A stretch of DNA of 64,000 bases. Source: Rhodocollybia butyracea. Its lineage: Eukaryota; Basidiomycota; Agaricomycetes; Agaricales; Omphalotaceae. A model generated the notes under the pieces. It was not told the DNA's origin. It searched no databases and saw only the letters and a program-made list of their open reading frames with translations. Both the position numbers and the translations under genes were made by a program. The stretch is taken from positions 1-64,000 of the forward strand of contig JADNRY010000148.1 of the NCBI GenBank assembly GCA_015501585.1, written 5' to 3'. How positions within the stretch are numbered: the first letter of the stretch is position 1; every line of letters starts with the position of its first letter. Below are positions 23,352-34,533 of the stretch, piece after piece.

Positions 23352-24458
23352 ATGTATTCTGCATACACCGATCCAGCCTCGATGTATTCTGCACACCTCA
23401 ATCCAGCTTCGATGTATTCTGCACACCCTGATCCAGCTTCGATGTATTCTGCACACCCTGATCCAGCTTCGATGTATTCTGCACACCCCGATCCAGCCTC
23501 GATGTATTCTGCATACCCCGATCCAGCCTCGATGTATTCTACACACACCGATATCACAACTCAACACGAACTTATTTGTTCGTCGTCCAGTGGCTCATAT
23601 AGACATCAGGCCTATCCATCACAGAATCTTTCTATACATCCAAGGAGCACAGACTACCCGGCTTCTCTCAGCACTGGCCAGTATCCGGTGCTTTCCGGGC
23701 ACCATCAGAAATTGGCCCACTACCTCAACCCGCCTCCCGAATTTCGACACATGCTGGAAAAATCGGTTAGTCTTTATAATAGTATTTTCTAGTCGTACTT
23801 TCCCTAATCACCATTTTCTCAGCCTGATGTCAGATGCTCTACCAGCACTTATACCTCTTCGAGCCCTCGCAGCATCGCTGCTACCGCCCACACCCAACCT
23901 CCTCGTCCTGTTCCCCACCCCATCTTTGTACCACAGACTATTGTGGGCCGCCCTCAGCAAAGTCCGGAGAGACCTGTATCCTTCCAAGCGAAGGGATCTT
24001 CTGAGCGAGGTGTACAGATTTTTGATCTCAACATCGAGGATAAACGGGAGACACCGTTGAGGGATTTGAGAGATCGCATGATCAATGTGCACATTGTCGT
24101 GAGCTTTCCTTTCCATGTTAAGTATTGTAGTCGCATGTGTTCACAATATTTTCAGTGGCCTGGATATAAACCCTTCACAGGGCGGATAAACCTCCGTCCT
24201 CAAAGTGGAGAAGCTACACGAATCTACATACTTGGTGAAATTGGACGGATCATTGAAAAGTTCTTCGTACGTCTGCACATTTGTTGATTCATTTGCTATG
24301 TATTGATCTTTCTTTAGAAACACCCACCCCCGGCATGCCACAATGATGCTCCAAATTGGAATTTAATGCGCTTGAACATGGATAAGGTGGTTATAACCCG
24401 ACTTGTCCACTGCGGGGGAGCAAACTGGCAACCTGAACTGTGGTACCTTGGTCACTAA
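23352..24458 (+). CDS. WPGY-family protein with N-terminal decapeptide repeat
   Basis: Member of an agaricomycete-expanded family of unknown function, recognised by the WPGYxxF/W block and the C-terminal WQPELW. Exon 1 encodes seven copies of a ten-residue unit, consensus PASMYSAHPD, made by a 30-nt tandem repeat. A Ser/Pro linker and LNPPPEFRHMLEKS follow. Exon 2 (about 23821-24100) holds a Pro-rich stretch, then SPERPVSFQAKG, GVQIFDLNIEDKRETPL and RMINVHIV. Exon 3 begins WPGYKPFTGRI and includes LGEIGRIIEKFF. The last exon ends VITRLVHCGGANWQPELWY and stops at 24458. Borders are standard. A second copy lies at 32035-32900. No catalytic motif is visible. Confidence 0.7.
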
Positions 24459-25204
24459 TCTTGTTCCTTGAAGTCCAAACCTTCATTGTAATATGCACTT
24501 GTGTTGCAAAGATGTAATCCTTAGCACGTATCTTTATTGTATATTTTTTGATGAATAGACTAGCATACACTGACTTTTACGATCGACTCCCGTCGAAGAT
24601 TTGCTTAGCTATAGTATTGGTGCGAATTAGGTCTCACTGCGATTTCAGGTGACGGTCAATGGAGTGCGCTAGTCACTAATCAAGTCGTTGAACTCTATAT
24701 TGTACAGAATTGCACTGTATTATATCAATTGTGCTGGCCTTTTTACGACTCTTTGTATGACTTTCGCTCTCGCTATCCTTGAAGAATGGGTAGATCTCAA
24801 CCATTCCGGAAACAGTATCTTAACATTCCTTTCGCTGTTGATGTACAACATCAGGCGACGATTGTGTCTTCGAAGCTTTGTCTGCAAGTACTGCTGACTG
24901 TTAAAGTCTATGTTTGCTACATCGACAGCGACAGCCTTACCCTCTTTTTTCTTAAACGGCTGGAAAAAGAGTAAGACAGATCCCAGAAGAAAATATATAT
25001 ATTCAACCTGAGGAGATCATGTACTATTCTTACCTGTAAAATGGGTGTCCGTGGTCTCCCAGGAACAGATCTGAGAGAAAACCAGGCTAACTAAGTAATA
25101 CCGCTTCTCCTGGTATTACTGTATGTAAATATCGGCCCCGAGTCTGGAACAAATCGCCGTACACAGATACGCGCGGGTCCATGCCATCAAACCAAGGCTG
25201 ATGT
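24459..25204. other. 3' spacer between convergent genes
   Basis: The plus-strand frames at 24688-24974 are short, hydrophobic or unremarkable and lack splice or motif support. The stretch most likely holds the 3' untranslated regions of the WPGY gene (+) and the HMG-box gene (-). Confidence 0.4.
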
Positions 25205-26658
25205 TCATAATCCGAAAAGCTCATCAAAATCAGTCGCCCCATGCGATTGAGCCATGGTTTGTTCGACATCCCAAGGCGTTCTGCATAAACTACCATCATC
25301 CTGCCCACCAACGAAGAGGTTTGCGGAAAAGACCGAAGGATCGATGGCGGTCGGGAGCATGAACGCGTTCCGGGACGGAGACTGAAGCATAGTAAACGTC
25401 GGTACAAACCTAAAGGGGTGAAACCAAATTGACGTACAGCAAAATCCGGGTTTAGATCCCAAGCTTGAAGGGTAGTTGAAAAACCAGCATTAGGCGAAGG
25501 GAACCCAGGTCTGTTATTCAAGCCATACAGCCCGTCTTGCTGCAATTCAGGCGGCAGAAACTGAGCCTGGGCCTCCGCTATGGCTTGTTCCACATCCCAA
25601 TGCAACGAGTTTGAAGGGATTTCTAGATCCTGATCCTGCTGTCCATTGAAATCGTCGTCAAAGAGGTTTTTGCACAAAATCGAAGGATCGATGGTGGTTA
25701 GGAGTATGGGTGTGCGAGGTGACTGAAGCATATCGAACGTCAGTATAATGAAGAGCAACAAACGAAGCAACATACACGAAATTCAATGTCTAGATCCCAA
25801 GTTTCAAAGCTGGGCTGAGCTTGAATAGTGCACGGGGAAATATGGAGTGATGATGAAGAACCGTGTGGTAGGTCTAGGAACCCAGGCCTGCTATTCAAGT
25901 CATATACAGTATCCTGGGCCTGGGCCTCCACCGTGGCTTGTCCGACATCCCATTGTCGAGACGTTGTACTGGATAAACTAACATCGTTGAGTGAGTTTAG
26001 AATGGTATCGAGATCCGGTTGGCCTTGGTAGTGGTTGGGCTTGCTTTTCAACGGTGTGCCCGACAGGGGCTGGAGAGGATGCTGCTGCTGCTGTAGAAAG
26101 TGCTATCAAGAAAATGTAAATATACAAACAAACCAAGCGACATACAGCTAAGTTGCTCTCTAGATACCAAGGTTCAGGGCTTGGACGGTCATCGGGATGA
26201 ACGGAAGCGCTAGGCCAGGTGAGATTCGCTCGCGCGTCCGAAAGACTTCTGGTAATGGGTTCCGAATAACTATTACTGGTGTTTGAAGGCGTGTCGGCGG
26301 CAAAAGCCGAGGTTGAATGTCCATGAGGGCAAATCTCTGCATAAGCAGGATACAGAAACTGGGGAGGGCTCGCTGTACGTGGACGCTGAATGTTACGCGC
26401 ATTTCTCCGGTTGTTCTTGGGCTCTTTCCTTCGTGGGGCATACTTATAACCAGGATAATCGGTCAAGTGAGCGTCTTTAGCAGCTCTCGCTCTACGATGG
26501 TATTCAGACTTGACTTCTGACGGAGCTGAGCGCCATAGATCAGAAATCCGTTTGGACAGGACGATCTGAGTTGCCTTTGGATACTCCAACCGCAATAGTT
26601 TGTGCATATCCAGTCGAAAGAAAATCCAAGCATTTTTCGGACGCTTGATGAAAGGCAT
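25205..26658 (-). CDS. HMG-box transcription factor with duplicated C-terminal exons
   Basis: Four exons: 26146-26658, 25776-26090, 25438-25722, 25205-25381, all joined in phase 0. The N-terminus is an HMG box close to the fungal MATA-type: IKRPKNAWIFFRLDMHKLL, then LSKRISDLWRSAPSEVKSEY and YPGYKYAPRR. It should bind DNA. Exons 2 to 4 carry divergent copies of a unit built around WDVxQAxAxAQAQ...YxLNxRPGF. Exons 3 and 4 also both start SPxxxxxLxTxIDPSxxxxNLF. The last copy is truncated and ends DFDELFGL. Two CTCGTGG arrays lie 215-355 bp upstream, with a TATATATA box near 26780. Nothing else marks a mating-type locus here, so it should not be called a mating gene. A decayed HMG copy lies at 37203-37415. 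Confidence 0.8.
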
Positions 26659-26847
26659 TACTGAGGAATAAATTTAGACTATTGACAAATGAACGATAAA
26701 ACACATACTAATTGGACAGAAACTAAGCAGAGTTTGCGATAGGGGAAGTGAATGCTCTCCACTGGCAGGACGATCTCAGTATATATAGGACATAGATATC
26801 ACACTACCAAATGAGAGCGATAATCTGTTATCGTGATTCGGGGAAGA

Positions 26848-26862
26848 TGTCAGTGCACAAAG
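26848..26862 (-). promoter_or_regulatory. TTGTGCACTGACA-type box, HMG-box promoter
   Basis: Read on the minus strand the 15-mer is CTTTGTGCACTGACA. Close matches lie at 30216-30230 (CTTTGTGCGCTGACA), 14608-14623 (ATTGTGAACTGACA) and 40061-40075 (ATTGTGCACTCACG). In each case the box lies between the CTCGTGG array and the start codon. Confidence 0.45.
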
Positions 26863-26873
26863 CAAGAGCTATG

Positions 26874-27011
26874 ACGCGAGTTGTGGCACGAGGTTAGCCA
26901 TGAAGCAATTCACGAAGCTGTAATCATAGATAGGTATTCACAGGGGAAATATTGATATTGATTCAATGATTGCGATATGTCGAGGAAGAGGCACGAGGCT
27001 GGCCACGAGGC
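26874..27011 (-). promoter_or_regulatory. Two CTCGTGG arrays, HMG-box promoter
   Basis: On the minus strand, three units start 12 bp apart at plus positions 26898 (GCTTCATGG), 26886 (ACCTCGTGC) and 26874 (AACTCGCGT). A second pair, GCCTCGTGG (27003) and GCCTCGTGC (26991), is also 12 bp apart. Both point toward the HMG-box gene starting at 26658. Confidence 0.6.
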
Positions 27012-29041
27012 TCAGCGAGGGACTTGGCTACAGACTTGCTATCATGAGCGCCCTAAAACGAGTTTATTTTCATTTCTCTATAGTGGGCGACATTTATCCT
27101 CAGATGTGAGGGGAGTGTCAGAAACTTCTTCGCAAAAGCGGTCACCATACTGCTCTATACCGGGAAATGCAATTAAACGACCAAATCACTCGAAAAAATT
27201 AAAGCATTTGAAGACTTTGATCGGGTGGCCATTTCGCAGGAGGGATGCGCCACATATGAGGCGAAAAGGAGCGGGGTGATGAGAACAAGTTTTTGGATAA
27301 ACTGAGAGTCTGAAGCATGGGGATAGGTAGCTTTATAAAGGAAGCTGCAACATGGGCATACAGGCTACAACACGCTCGGGACGTCTAGATTTAGGTGCTT
27401 TTCTGCCGCAGAAACAATTTGTGGAAAGTGAAGCAAGTAAATCGCGATACTTCTCCAACTCCGTTTTGAGAACAGTGGCATCGATGAGCGCATTGGTAGT
27501 TAGTTTATTAGAGAATATTCCGGCACTGCAGCGAATTGAATCAATAGGAAAAGAATTAACTGCGTTCAAACGCACAATTTAGTCCTCCCAACTACAAGTA
27601 CCCGATAAATATTACGAGCTGGATATCATAGCCCTTGCGAAATTACGGAAATTACGGAATTGTAATAATGATGCGATGTAAAGGGCAGATTTCTACCAGA
27701 GATGGCTAGAGATGGGCTGTGGTTTTCCATTTTCCACACAAGTCGATGGCCAAAAAGGACATACGAGGGCTTCCTTATAACTCGATTTGGAAGGAAAAAT
27801 GTTCGCGCTCGGACAACGGCCTACAACGGCTCGGGAATGCCAGGTCCCATGTTTTCTTCGGATCACTCCCCCCATATTTTACTTATGTTTTCCCCCGGAT
27901 CCTGATCCTCTGGACCTATAGTAAAGATCGGTTCGCAACTTTTCTCGACCAACGGTTTATACCCATTCGCATAATTTCCGCTGCTTTGGTTGTCCCTCCC
28001 CCCCTGCCATCTGATCTCCCCCTGGGCTCACAGTGATGAGAAACACGATCTTAAGTGGAAGAAACCTTTACATTCACCTTACCACAGTCAGCTCTGAGGT
28101 GTTTAGTTTACTGGGCTGGTACTAGCCTCTAGGTTATGCTCTGCTACAGTGATGAACTGTTCATGATTCAACTTGGCTCCGAGCATTGAGTTTGCTCCGC
28201 GTAAGCAATTGATAAAATCGGTGATGGCTCCGTGCGCGAATTATTGCCTATTATTTCTGAGCGCAATCAGTGCGCAATCCCGTATAGTGTTAAGAAGTTT
28301 GGAGTCTTCCTACGGGAGACAATCCAGCAAGTCAGTTATCAGGGTATGCCTCCTCCTGAACAGATTGTCCAAGCCTCCCACCATTTTCTGCCCTCCCTTG
28401 TGTCCTAATACAAAGCTCCAGTTGTTATAACACTACAGATATATAGAAGTGACACCGCCGGGTAAATCAGTCGTTTATATAAAATACAATATACCTAAAT
28501 TATTGTACGAACAAAAATTTTCGGAACCGTTCGACGTTTGGCTCCGAGAGTGCCCCTTGGGAAAAGCGACATAGAAACACCAACATACATTTAATGAATT
28601 TGAGCACTAATTGAAACTCCCTAGTACTTCATCCCCAGGAACGCCGCTAAGAGGTAAAGCCACGGTCCGACTCACAGAAAGCGTGATACAATCGATATCC
28701 CAGTAGAGAAAAGATTTTAGATTAACATAGAGTCAGTTCGCAAGATACTTGCATTACAAGTAATAATAGGTGACTCCACCGCCCATAGAGTGATCTTATA
28801 GATATGTGTCAAATTGAACACGGCTGTATGCTGTTCAACATTTCTCGTTCTCTTCGTTCCAATCAAGCATTCAAAGCTTCGGAGTTCAATGGCATCCTGC
28901 ATCCCCATCTAGAGATCCTACCAGCGGGGATAACTTAAGAGCATACTACTACTTGTACATGTTACCAATATTTTTCTCGTACTTATACTCTGACTAAATC
29001 TGCTTCCATCTATATATTCTTGAACACAGGAAAGATCGATA
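27012..29041. other. Long spacer; one small open frame
   Basis: The only frame worth noting is 27352-27582 (+), 76 codons, which starts at an ATG and has a plausible helix (SALVVSLLENIPALQRIESIGKEL) but no known motif. Other frames are short and unsupported. CCCC-rich and AT-rich patches alternate. I see no RNA gene or terminal repeats. Confidence 0.35.
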
Positions 29042-29682
29042 TCAATCGAGGTTGGCTGCAGCTGCCTGAAGGGCGGCTTTTCGAGATGCTCGGGCACGCG
29101 CCTCTGCTGCCAACAAGGCATTCTCTGTCTTTTTAAGTGCGGCTTGCCGCAGCTGTAGACGATATCGAACGAGGACGTCGACAACCCAGAGATCGATGTA
29201 ATTAAGCAGCCAAGGGAATTTTAGAAGTGCCTACGATGTGAATTCAAACTCAAAGCAAGCGGTAAAAGAGGACCGATCTTATTAGCTCACCGCTTTGCGT
29301 ATGGAATCGATAGAGTTACTAGGCTGCTTGGTAAAGGGTAGCGTGCAGTCAAGGTCAGTCTCAACAACATGCTTGATGTATTTCTGAGCATTGTAGCGTC
29401 AGCTGCGTACCATTACGAAGTGCTAGCAGCTACCTTTATCTCTTTCGACTGTTCCACGGTCCAGTTAGCTGCTTCATCCAAGTTATAGCCACCCCTTCCG
29501 CGCCTGTAAGGCTCTCCTCGAGGCCTCGGAACTGTTCGAGGATGATCTGGGGAAGGGCTGGCAGAGCCAGAGCGATCAACAGAGTTGCTGTAAAATCGGT
29601 ATGGATGATTGGGAACATCACACAGTGATTTCGAAGTGAAGATGTGAACGTTGACGATGGGTTCACAGTGGTGAGGGTCCAT
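29042..29682 (-). CDS. GGYNLDEA-family protein, copy 2
   Basis: Three exons: 29434-29682, 29291-29383, 29042-29230. The start MDPHHCEPIVNVHIF gives a Ser/Pro-rich N-terminus, then RGGYNLDEAANWTVEQSKEIK. Exon 2 gives KYIKHVVETDLDCTLPFTKQ. Exon 3 gives FPWLLNYIDLWVVDVLVRYRLQLRQ and an Ala/Arg-rich terminal helix ending AAAANLD. About 175 residues, all borders standard. Unlike the copy at 13719-14409 it has a clear ATG. Its promoter is shared with the divergent F-box gene and contains CTCGTGG arrays. The long terminal helix suggests protein binding; no function is known to me. Confidence 0.62.
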
Positions 29683-29806
29683 GGTAATGAAGGCAAAGTG
29701 AAAGAAATAACGACTTAACTTTTCTATAAGTAAGAAGCGGCCTCGTGGCTCTTGGCTTTTGTGATTCAATGACTCTATCATTGATCACCTTAATGCGGAC
29801 AAGAAG

Positions 29807-29839
29807 TACTCGTGGGGTGCATCACGACTAGCCTCGTGG
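29807..29839 (+). promoter_or_regulatory. Three-unit 12-bp-spaced array
   Basis: TACTCGTGG (29807), GCATCACGA (29819, weak) and GCCTCGTGG (29831) start 12 bp apart, about 125-155 bp upstream of the GGYNLDEA start at 29682 and in the promoter side of the F-box gene. Confidence 0.5.
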
Positions 29840-30072
29840 CTTATAATATTGTCACCCCTTTCGATGTTCAATTTTCTCGCAGTGAGAAACACAATGATGT
29901 GAAGTTATGGAAAAGCTCCTTAAATTGAATACTCATCAAGGAATCTTGCGTGAAGAATTGTTGGAACTTGACTGCTTCATATCGAAGACGGCAATGAGAA
30001 GCTGGATGAGAATTCTGGAAGTATTTGGTTTGAGTTCCTAGAATATCGCTCAGCGCTCATCAGTATATGCGT

Positions 30073-30193
30073 ACCTCGTGGCCAGCCTCGTGCCTACGAT
30101 CTCTCAATCGATTACAATCAATATTATCTCTCTATGGATACCTTTCTATGATCACCTTCGTGGGCTGCGTCCGTGTCATGGCTAGCCTCGTGG
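30073..30193 (+). promoter_or_regulatory. CTCGTGG arrays, F-box gene 1 promoter
   Basis: ACCTCGTGG (30073) and GCCTCGTGC (30085) are 12 bp apart. A second group has CCTTCGTGG (30155), GCGTCCGTG (30167), GTGTCATGG (30173) and GCCTCGTGG (30185); the first two and last two are each 12 bp apart. CTTTGTGCGCTGACA follows at 30216, a TATATATA box near 30282 and the ATG at 30380. Confidence 0.6.
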
Positions 30194-30379
30194 AACCACA
30201 ATCTACGTCCTATTGCTTTGTGCGCTGACACCTTTCATAATAGATGCATCGCTCACATCCTTATTTGACTGACTTATGAATGTCGTATATATACTGAAAA
30301 TTTCCGGTCATTGAAGAGCATTCGCTTTCCCAGTGCTTTATACTTTACTACTTTAAACTCGTACTCCTGGCCGTTTAGT

Positions 30380-31856
30380 ATGCATTCTATACCTTCCATT
30401 CCCTCCAAGCAATCCGTTCATAATCACACATCTACTCCTACATCTTCCAACGAAATAGTAAGTGATGATTCAATCTTCCTCTCGGTGTAGATCCTAATTG
30501 TCATTCTTTAGATGCAACCTAACCTTGCCCATCCTTGGACATCTCGTTCGGCCCTTTTCATCCCCGAACTTATCACAGAAATTTTCAAACACTCTACGAT
30601 AGAAGATTTGTACGTCTATGCGGCCGTCTGCCTGCACTGGAAGAGCCTGCCCAAGCGCGCCTTCTCGAGACAGTCCGGTTCGACAACGCCGTTCAGATGA
30701 GATATCTGCATACGAAACCAACCTTCCGCCGCTACGTCCGAACCCTCATTACTAGAATAGATTTCGATATCCCCATCCATGAGCTCCTCATTCCCGAGCT
30801 AGCCTTCTCCCAAGAAGCTCATACTCGTCTATATACATGGCGCCCCATGACTATCAAATCCTGGCATCTCATTAGGCCCTACCCCCTCCTCCCATCGAAA
30901 TTCATTATTACCGGACTCCATTCGTATTCTAACACCCTGCATACCTTTCATATCCATGGTTCGCTTTGGCTGGATCTGGAGATGTTTTGCGATTTATTGA
31001 ACGCGCTGGGAAATTGTCGAAAACTCGAGAATCTGGCCCTCCCAGCGAGCCTATTCTCTCAATTTGAAACATCCGAACAACATATTTATCAGTGTGAACG
31101 AGCCTTCTCCACGAAACTTGTTACGCCTGTGGACAAACCTCGGATTGTGCGCTTACAACTCGTCTCGACTAATCGTCGAAACCGTCTGTGTGCCGCCAAG
31201 ACGATGACGGACATTCATGCAGTTTGGATTCCCCATTCCAATTGTCCGCTGAGTTTTGCGGACACGTTACAGCTAATTGTCGGACATGGGGGTGATTTAC
31301 AGTGTGTCCTGCCTGTAGTTCCAAAGCTGGAAAGTTTGGAGATCTGCTGTGAGAACCCAAGTTTGTGGACTAATTATAGTCAGTGTCTTCGTGCTCGATC
31401 GCCAGCTGTTTTCTGACTTATTTTCTTGTAGGCGAGCTTAAGAAAGCGCCGTTGAGGTTACCTTTTCTAAAATCGCTTTGGATGGGTTTCGCGGACGTGG
31501 ATGCGGTGCCATCGTTCCTTAGAATCATCGACACGCCAGAAATCGAAACTATCAAAATCCGTTATCCTTTGATCTGGCACTATCTCCACAGTTCCCTGTT
31601 CGAACATAAATTCCGTGATGTGATCCAGGAGATTACTAAGTTGGGAGTGGAAGGATCATTTCCGAAGCTCCTCAAGGAAATCTACATCGAAGGATCCCGG
31701 TGTACACTGAGCCCTCCCTTGCCTGTGGAGCCTCCGAAATGGTTTCTGGATGTATTCGACGCAAACAATATGATGTCTAACAACATTCAGCTGTTGCTGA
31801 AACTAATAACTATTGAAGAACCCGCCTTCATGGAAGTGCACGACGCACTTGATTAA
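30380..31856 (+). pseudogene. F-box protein, paralogue 1, with one-base deletion
   Basis: Three exons. Exon 1 starts MHSIPSIPSKQS. Exon 2 begins at about 30512 (QPNLAHPWTSRSALF) and contains an F-box: IPELITEIFKHSTIEDLYVYAAVCLHW. The intact paralogue at 40257-41741 then reads WEEPAQARLLE; here one G of a G run near 30640 is missing, and the frame continues as ALEEPAQARLLETV. The long C-terminal part is repeat-like (TLHTFHIHGSLWLDLEMFCDLLNALGNCRKLENL..., LESLEIC), as in F-box/LRR-like proteins. The intron at about 31380-31431 has a normal GT donor where the paralogue has GC. The stop is at 31856. If the deletion is real, the F-box is separated from the rest and the gene is dead. A sequencing error is possible. 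Confidence 0.68.
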
Positions 31857-32034
31857 TTTGCCTACAACCTGTGTCAAGATATTATTCATGTATTGATGTA
31901 CTAGTACCTTAATGATAAGTTCCCTAGATAATCATTCTGAGATTTCGCGCCTCAAAGACCAGCTTCATGCCGCCTACTTGCTGGTTCCAGCGTAAGTTTT
32001 TCGGCCTCATTAACTTTTCAACCTTCTTGACAGA

Positions 32035-32900
32035 CTATGTTCGAGGACTGATATCAGTGACTATACTATAGTACCACAACTCAGGCTGCCAGTCAGCTCC
32101 ACCACAGTGAACAAGTTGGGTGATGACCAGTCTGCTCATCCTGAAATACTTCAAATTCGAGTTCCAAGCATTAGGGTGGCACGGGCCTGGATGTTTCTAA
32201 AAGGTGAAAAAAAGGTGAAAAAATGAGAAAGATGTCTCCAAAAAAGTGGACGCCGACATACGAAGAATTTTTCGATGATTCGTCCTAGATCTTCAAGTAG
32301 TAGATCTTTCGGGGTGGGTTCTGGATCGCAGACTCTTATCCGCCCCATAAAGGATTCGTACCCAGGCCACTGGAAATAACGTGAATACGTGTTCAAACGG
32401 CAGCAAATTCAAAATAAAGCTCACATTAAGGCGCATAGAGATCGAGCGATATGCCAGTTTCGACAACGGTGTCTCTTTTCTGCCCTCGAGAAATTGTAGA
32501 TCACAATCATATACCCGGACACCAAGCTCGGGAAATCCCTTCATTTGGAAGGTTACAGGCCGTTCTAGAATGGGATGAGATCGGTGATTATAGGGTCTGT
32601 AAGGTTCTTGCTGTGTAGGTATGAGGCGGGGAACGGGGGGAGGCCGTGCATGGAAAGCAGATATATGGTGAGAACCGGAAGACGCGGGGTAACCGAAAGG
32701 AGGCCCATGCTAATAAACACATCAATTAGTAAAAGTATGAGAATTAAAACTTCTTAACAAGACTGACCAGATCTGGTTTCGAATGTCTGTACTCAGGAGG
32801 AATACCGAAGTGGCTGGAGAACTCGGGAAGCGCCGCTTGCGGCGGCAAGACACCTTGCTTTACATCGCAGCTCTGCGCAAGATGCTCACTTAACACATCT
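32035..32900 (-). CDS. WPGY-family protein, copy 2 (5' end not found)
   Basis: Paralogue of 23352-24458 with the same exon order. Going down the minus strand: SSHFGIPPEYRHSKPDL (about 32790-32830), a Gly/Pro/His linker, HPILERPVTFQMKGF, GVRVYDCDLQFLEGRKETPL, then WPGYESFMGRI, LLLEDLGRIIEKFF and the last exon KHPGPCHPNAWNS...LVITQLVHCGGADWQPELWY. It runs past the homologous stop and ends ISPRT at 32035. The decapeptide repeat of copy 1 is absent, and a stop closes the first visible exon upstream without an ATG. So the 5' end is either lost or lies in an exon I cannot see. Confidence 0.55.
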
Positions 32901-33084
32901 GCGCGTTATTTACAAGCTATAGAATTGATATATACTGGAGTAAAGGCAAAAAGGCTCTATTAAGGGCAGAATAAAGTGCAAAAGGTAACGCGTACGGTAA
33001 TGAATTTACTGGTGCTTTTTTTTTTTTTTGGTCGGTGAAGAGGGATGAACAGCATATACATACTTGAACAGAGGGTACGAGCTG

Positions 33085-33480
33085 TGCATGCTCGGTATCA
33101 ACTATAGTGACATTTATCTTACACTGAAAAGAATCTCGAAAATGATTTGGAAGCCATAGACACGTACCGTTCGGGAGACGATGGAACGGTTCGAGCAGGT
33201 GACAGAGCTCCAGATGCCCCAGCTTGGCTCTTTTGGGCCAAACAACTAGTATTGCCCTATTCGATGTCTTCAAGCCGAAACATCATACGGCACTCATATT
33301 CTATGGGTCTGGAGATCATACTTCTGCTGAACAGGCTTTGGGAATCCTATTCCCAAGGACGTCTGCGCGTTGTTGCATCAATGCTAAACAAGACCATAGA
33401 GCTCCTCGCAAAGGAATTCACCGGAAAACAGCAGCGAATTTGGGAAAGGAGGAGTATTCGTAGCAGGAGGTAACGCCCCG
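33085..33480 (+). pseudogene. Relic of FAD-dependent aromatic monooxygenase, C-terminal domain
   Basis: Fragments in different frames match the C-terminal thioredoxin-like domain of phenol-hydroxylase-type flavoprotein monooxygenases. LGINYSDIYL lies near 33090. The hallmark GDRAPDAP is at about 33200. SIALFDVFKPKHHTALIFY follows at about 33240-33300 in another frame. No upstream FAD-binding domain (GxGxxG) is seen within the window. It is a truncated, frameshifted remnant. The family call rests on the AGDRAPDA motif followed by LFDxFxxxHxTxLIF. Confidence 0.55.
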
Positions 33481-34533
33481 CTTTGAACCTACCATATGTC
33501 ATTGGCTCGAGCTTCCATGCCAGATTCCTGCAAGTGTTTGTATAGGAAGCTTGAGATATTCGGGGAAGAGATCCCCGCTTCTGGGATGTAAAGAAGGGTT
33601 CGAGAGATATCGATGTGCCCTATGGTTATGGGCTCCGTGCTGAAGTATGGGGACGGCGTTCCTGTACATGGCGGCGGGGGAGCGATGCTATCCCAGCTCA
33701 GAAGTAGGAAGTCGTCTTTAAATATGCAGGAAACAGTCAAAGCGGACGGACAAAAGTAAAATGGCCCCAGCTTGGTCCAAACAGATGGCCAAAAGTGAAG
33801 CCTTTCATTGTCCGTGAAATATCATATCTGGCTGTTCTCAAAAAGGCAGGGTAACGGTCCATCACTAAATCGGAGAGATTTTGGCCATAGATGGTAGTCC
33901 CCCGAAATCCAATATAAACTTGGTGCAATGATCGTAATATCAATTAACCTTCAGAACCTGACTCCGTTCACAAATCACATGAGATATCCATAGCCGTATG
34001 CCCTGGTCCAGATACAGCTGGCCATTGGCATTAACGTTGTAAACCTGGCTTGAAAATTGAAACACGATAGAAACACGTGGAAGAAAGCTAAAAACCGGAG
34101 TGGCAAAAGAAAATCATATCGATTTGAGGATAGCTGGCATCATATGGGGGCCCTTTGAGTGTGCCACCGAGGAGCTAGAAGACCGTCAGTCTGCAGCAAC
34201 AGATTGTACGCATTGAATAATCCACCTCAACAGCACTTTCCACATACTGTATACCCATTGCCCAAACGCAAAGGTCATTAACACAGCCCTGAATCGCCTC
34301 AACGACAGGCCAGTGGGCCTCCGTTTGGTCACAGAATGTGAGGGTGGTCCGTTTGCTTATAAGGAATACTACCAGGCTTGCGGTCTGGCTGTTTTTTGAG
34401 CTGCGTATCGTACTTGAGTACAAAACACACCTATATACTTCGTAAGCCAATATCTTGCGAGTAACACAGTCAAGTCTCCACTACTCTAAAAGAACGGAGG
34501 GCATACCGAGTCTGCACGAGTCAGGCCGCTAAG
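33481..34533. other. No confident gene
   Basis: Short frames on both strands lack motifs. A stretch of about 36 bp at 34288-34325 (AATCGCCTCAACGACAGGCCAGT...) is repeated with few changes at 36196-36235, evidence of another small dispersed fragment. Nothing else can be supported. Confidence 0.35.

Noticed and set aside
23304..23567. Minus-strand repeat protein (CRIHRGWIGV units)
   Set aside because: It is the antisense reading of the 30-nt repeat in the WPGY gene, which has clear exons on the plus strand.
25205..26658. Mating-type (MATA HMG) locus
   Set aside because: Agaricomycete mating loci are built on homeodomain pairs or pheromone/receptor genes, and none is seen here. HMG-box genes with this box are common outside mating loci.
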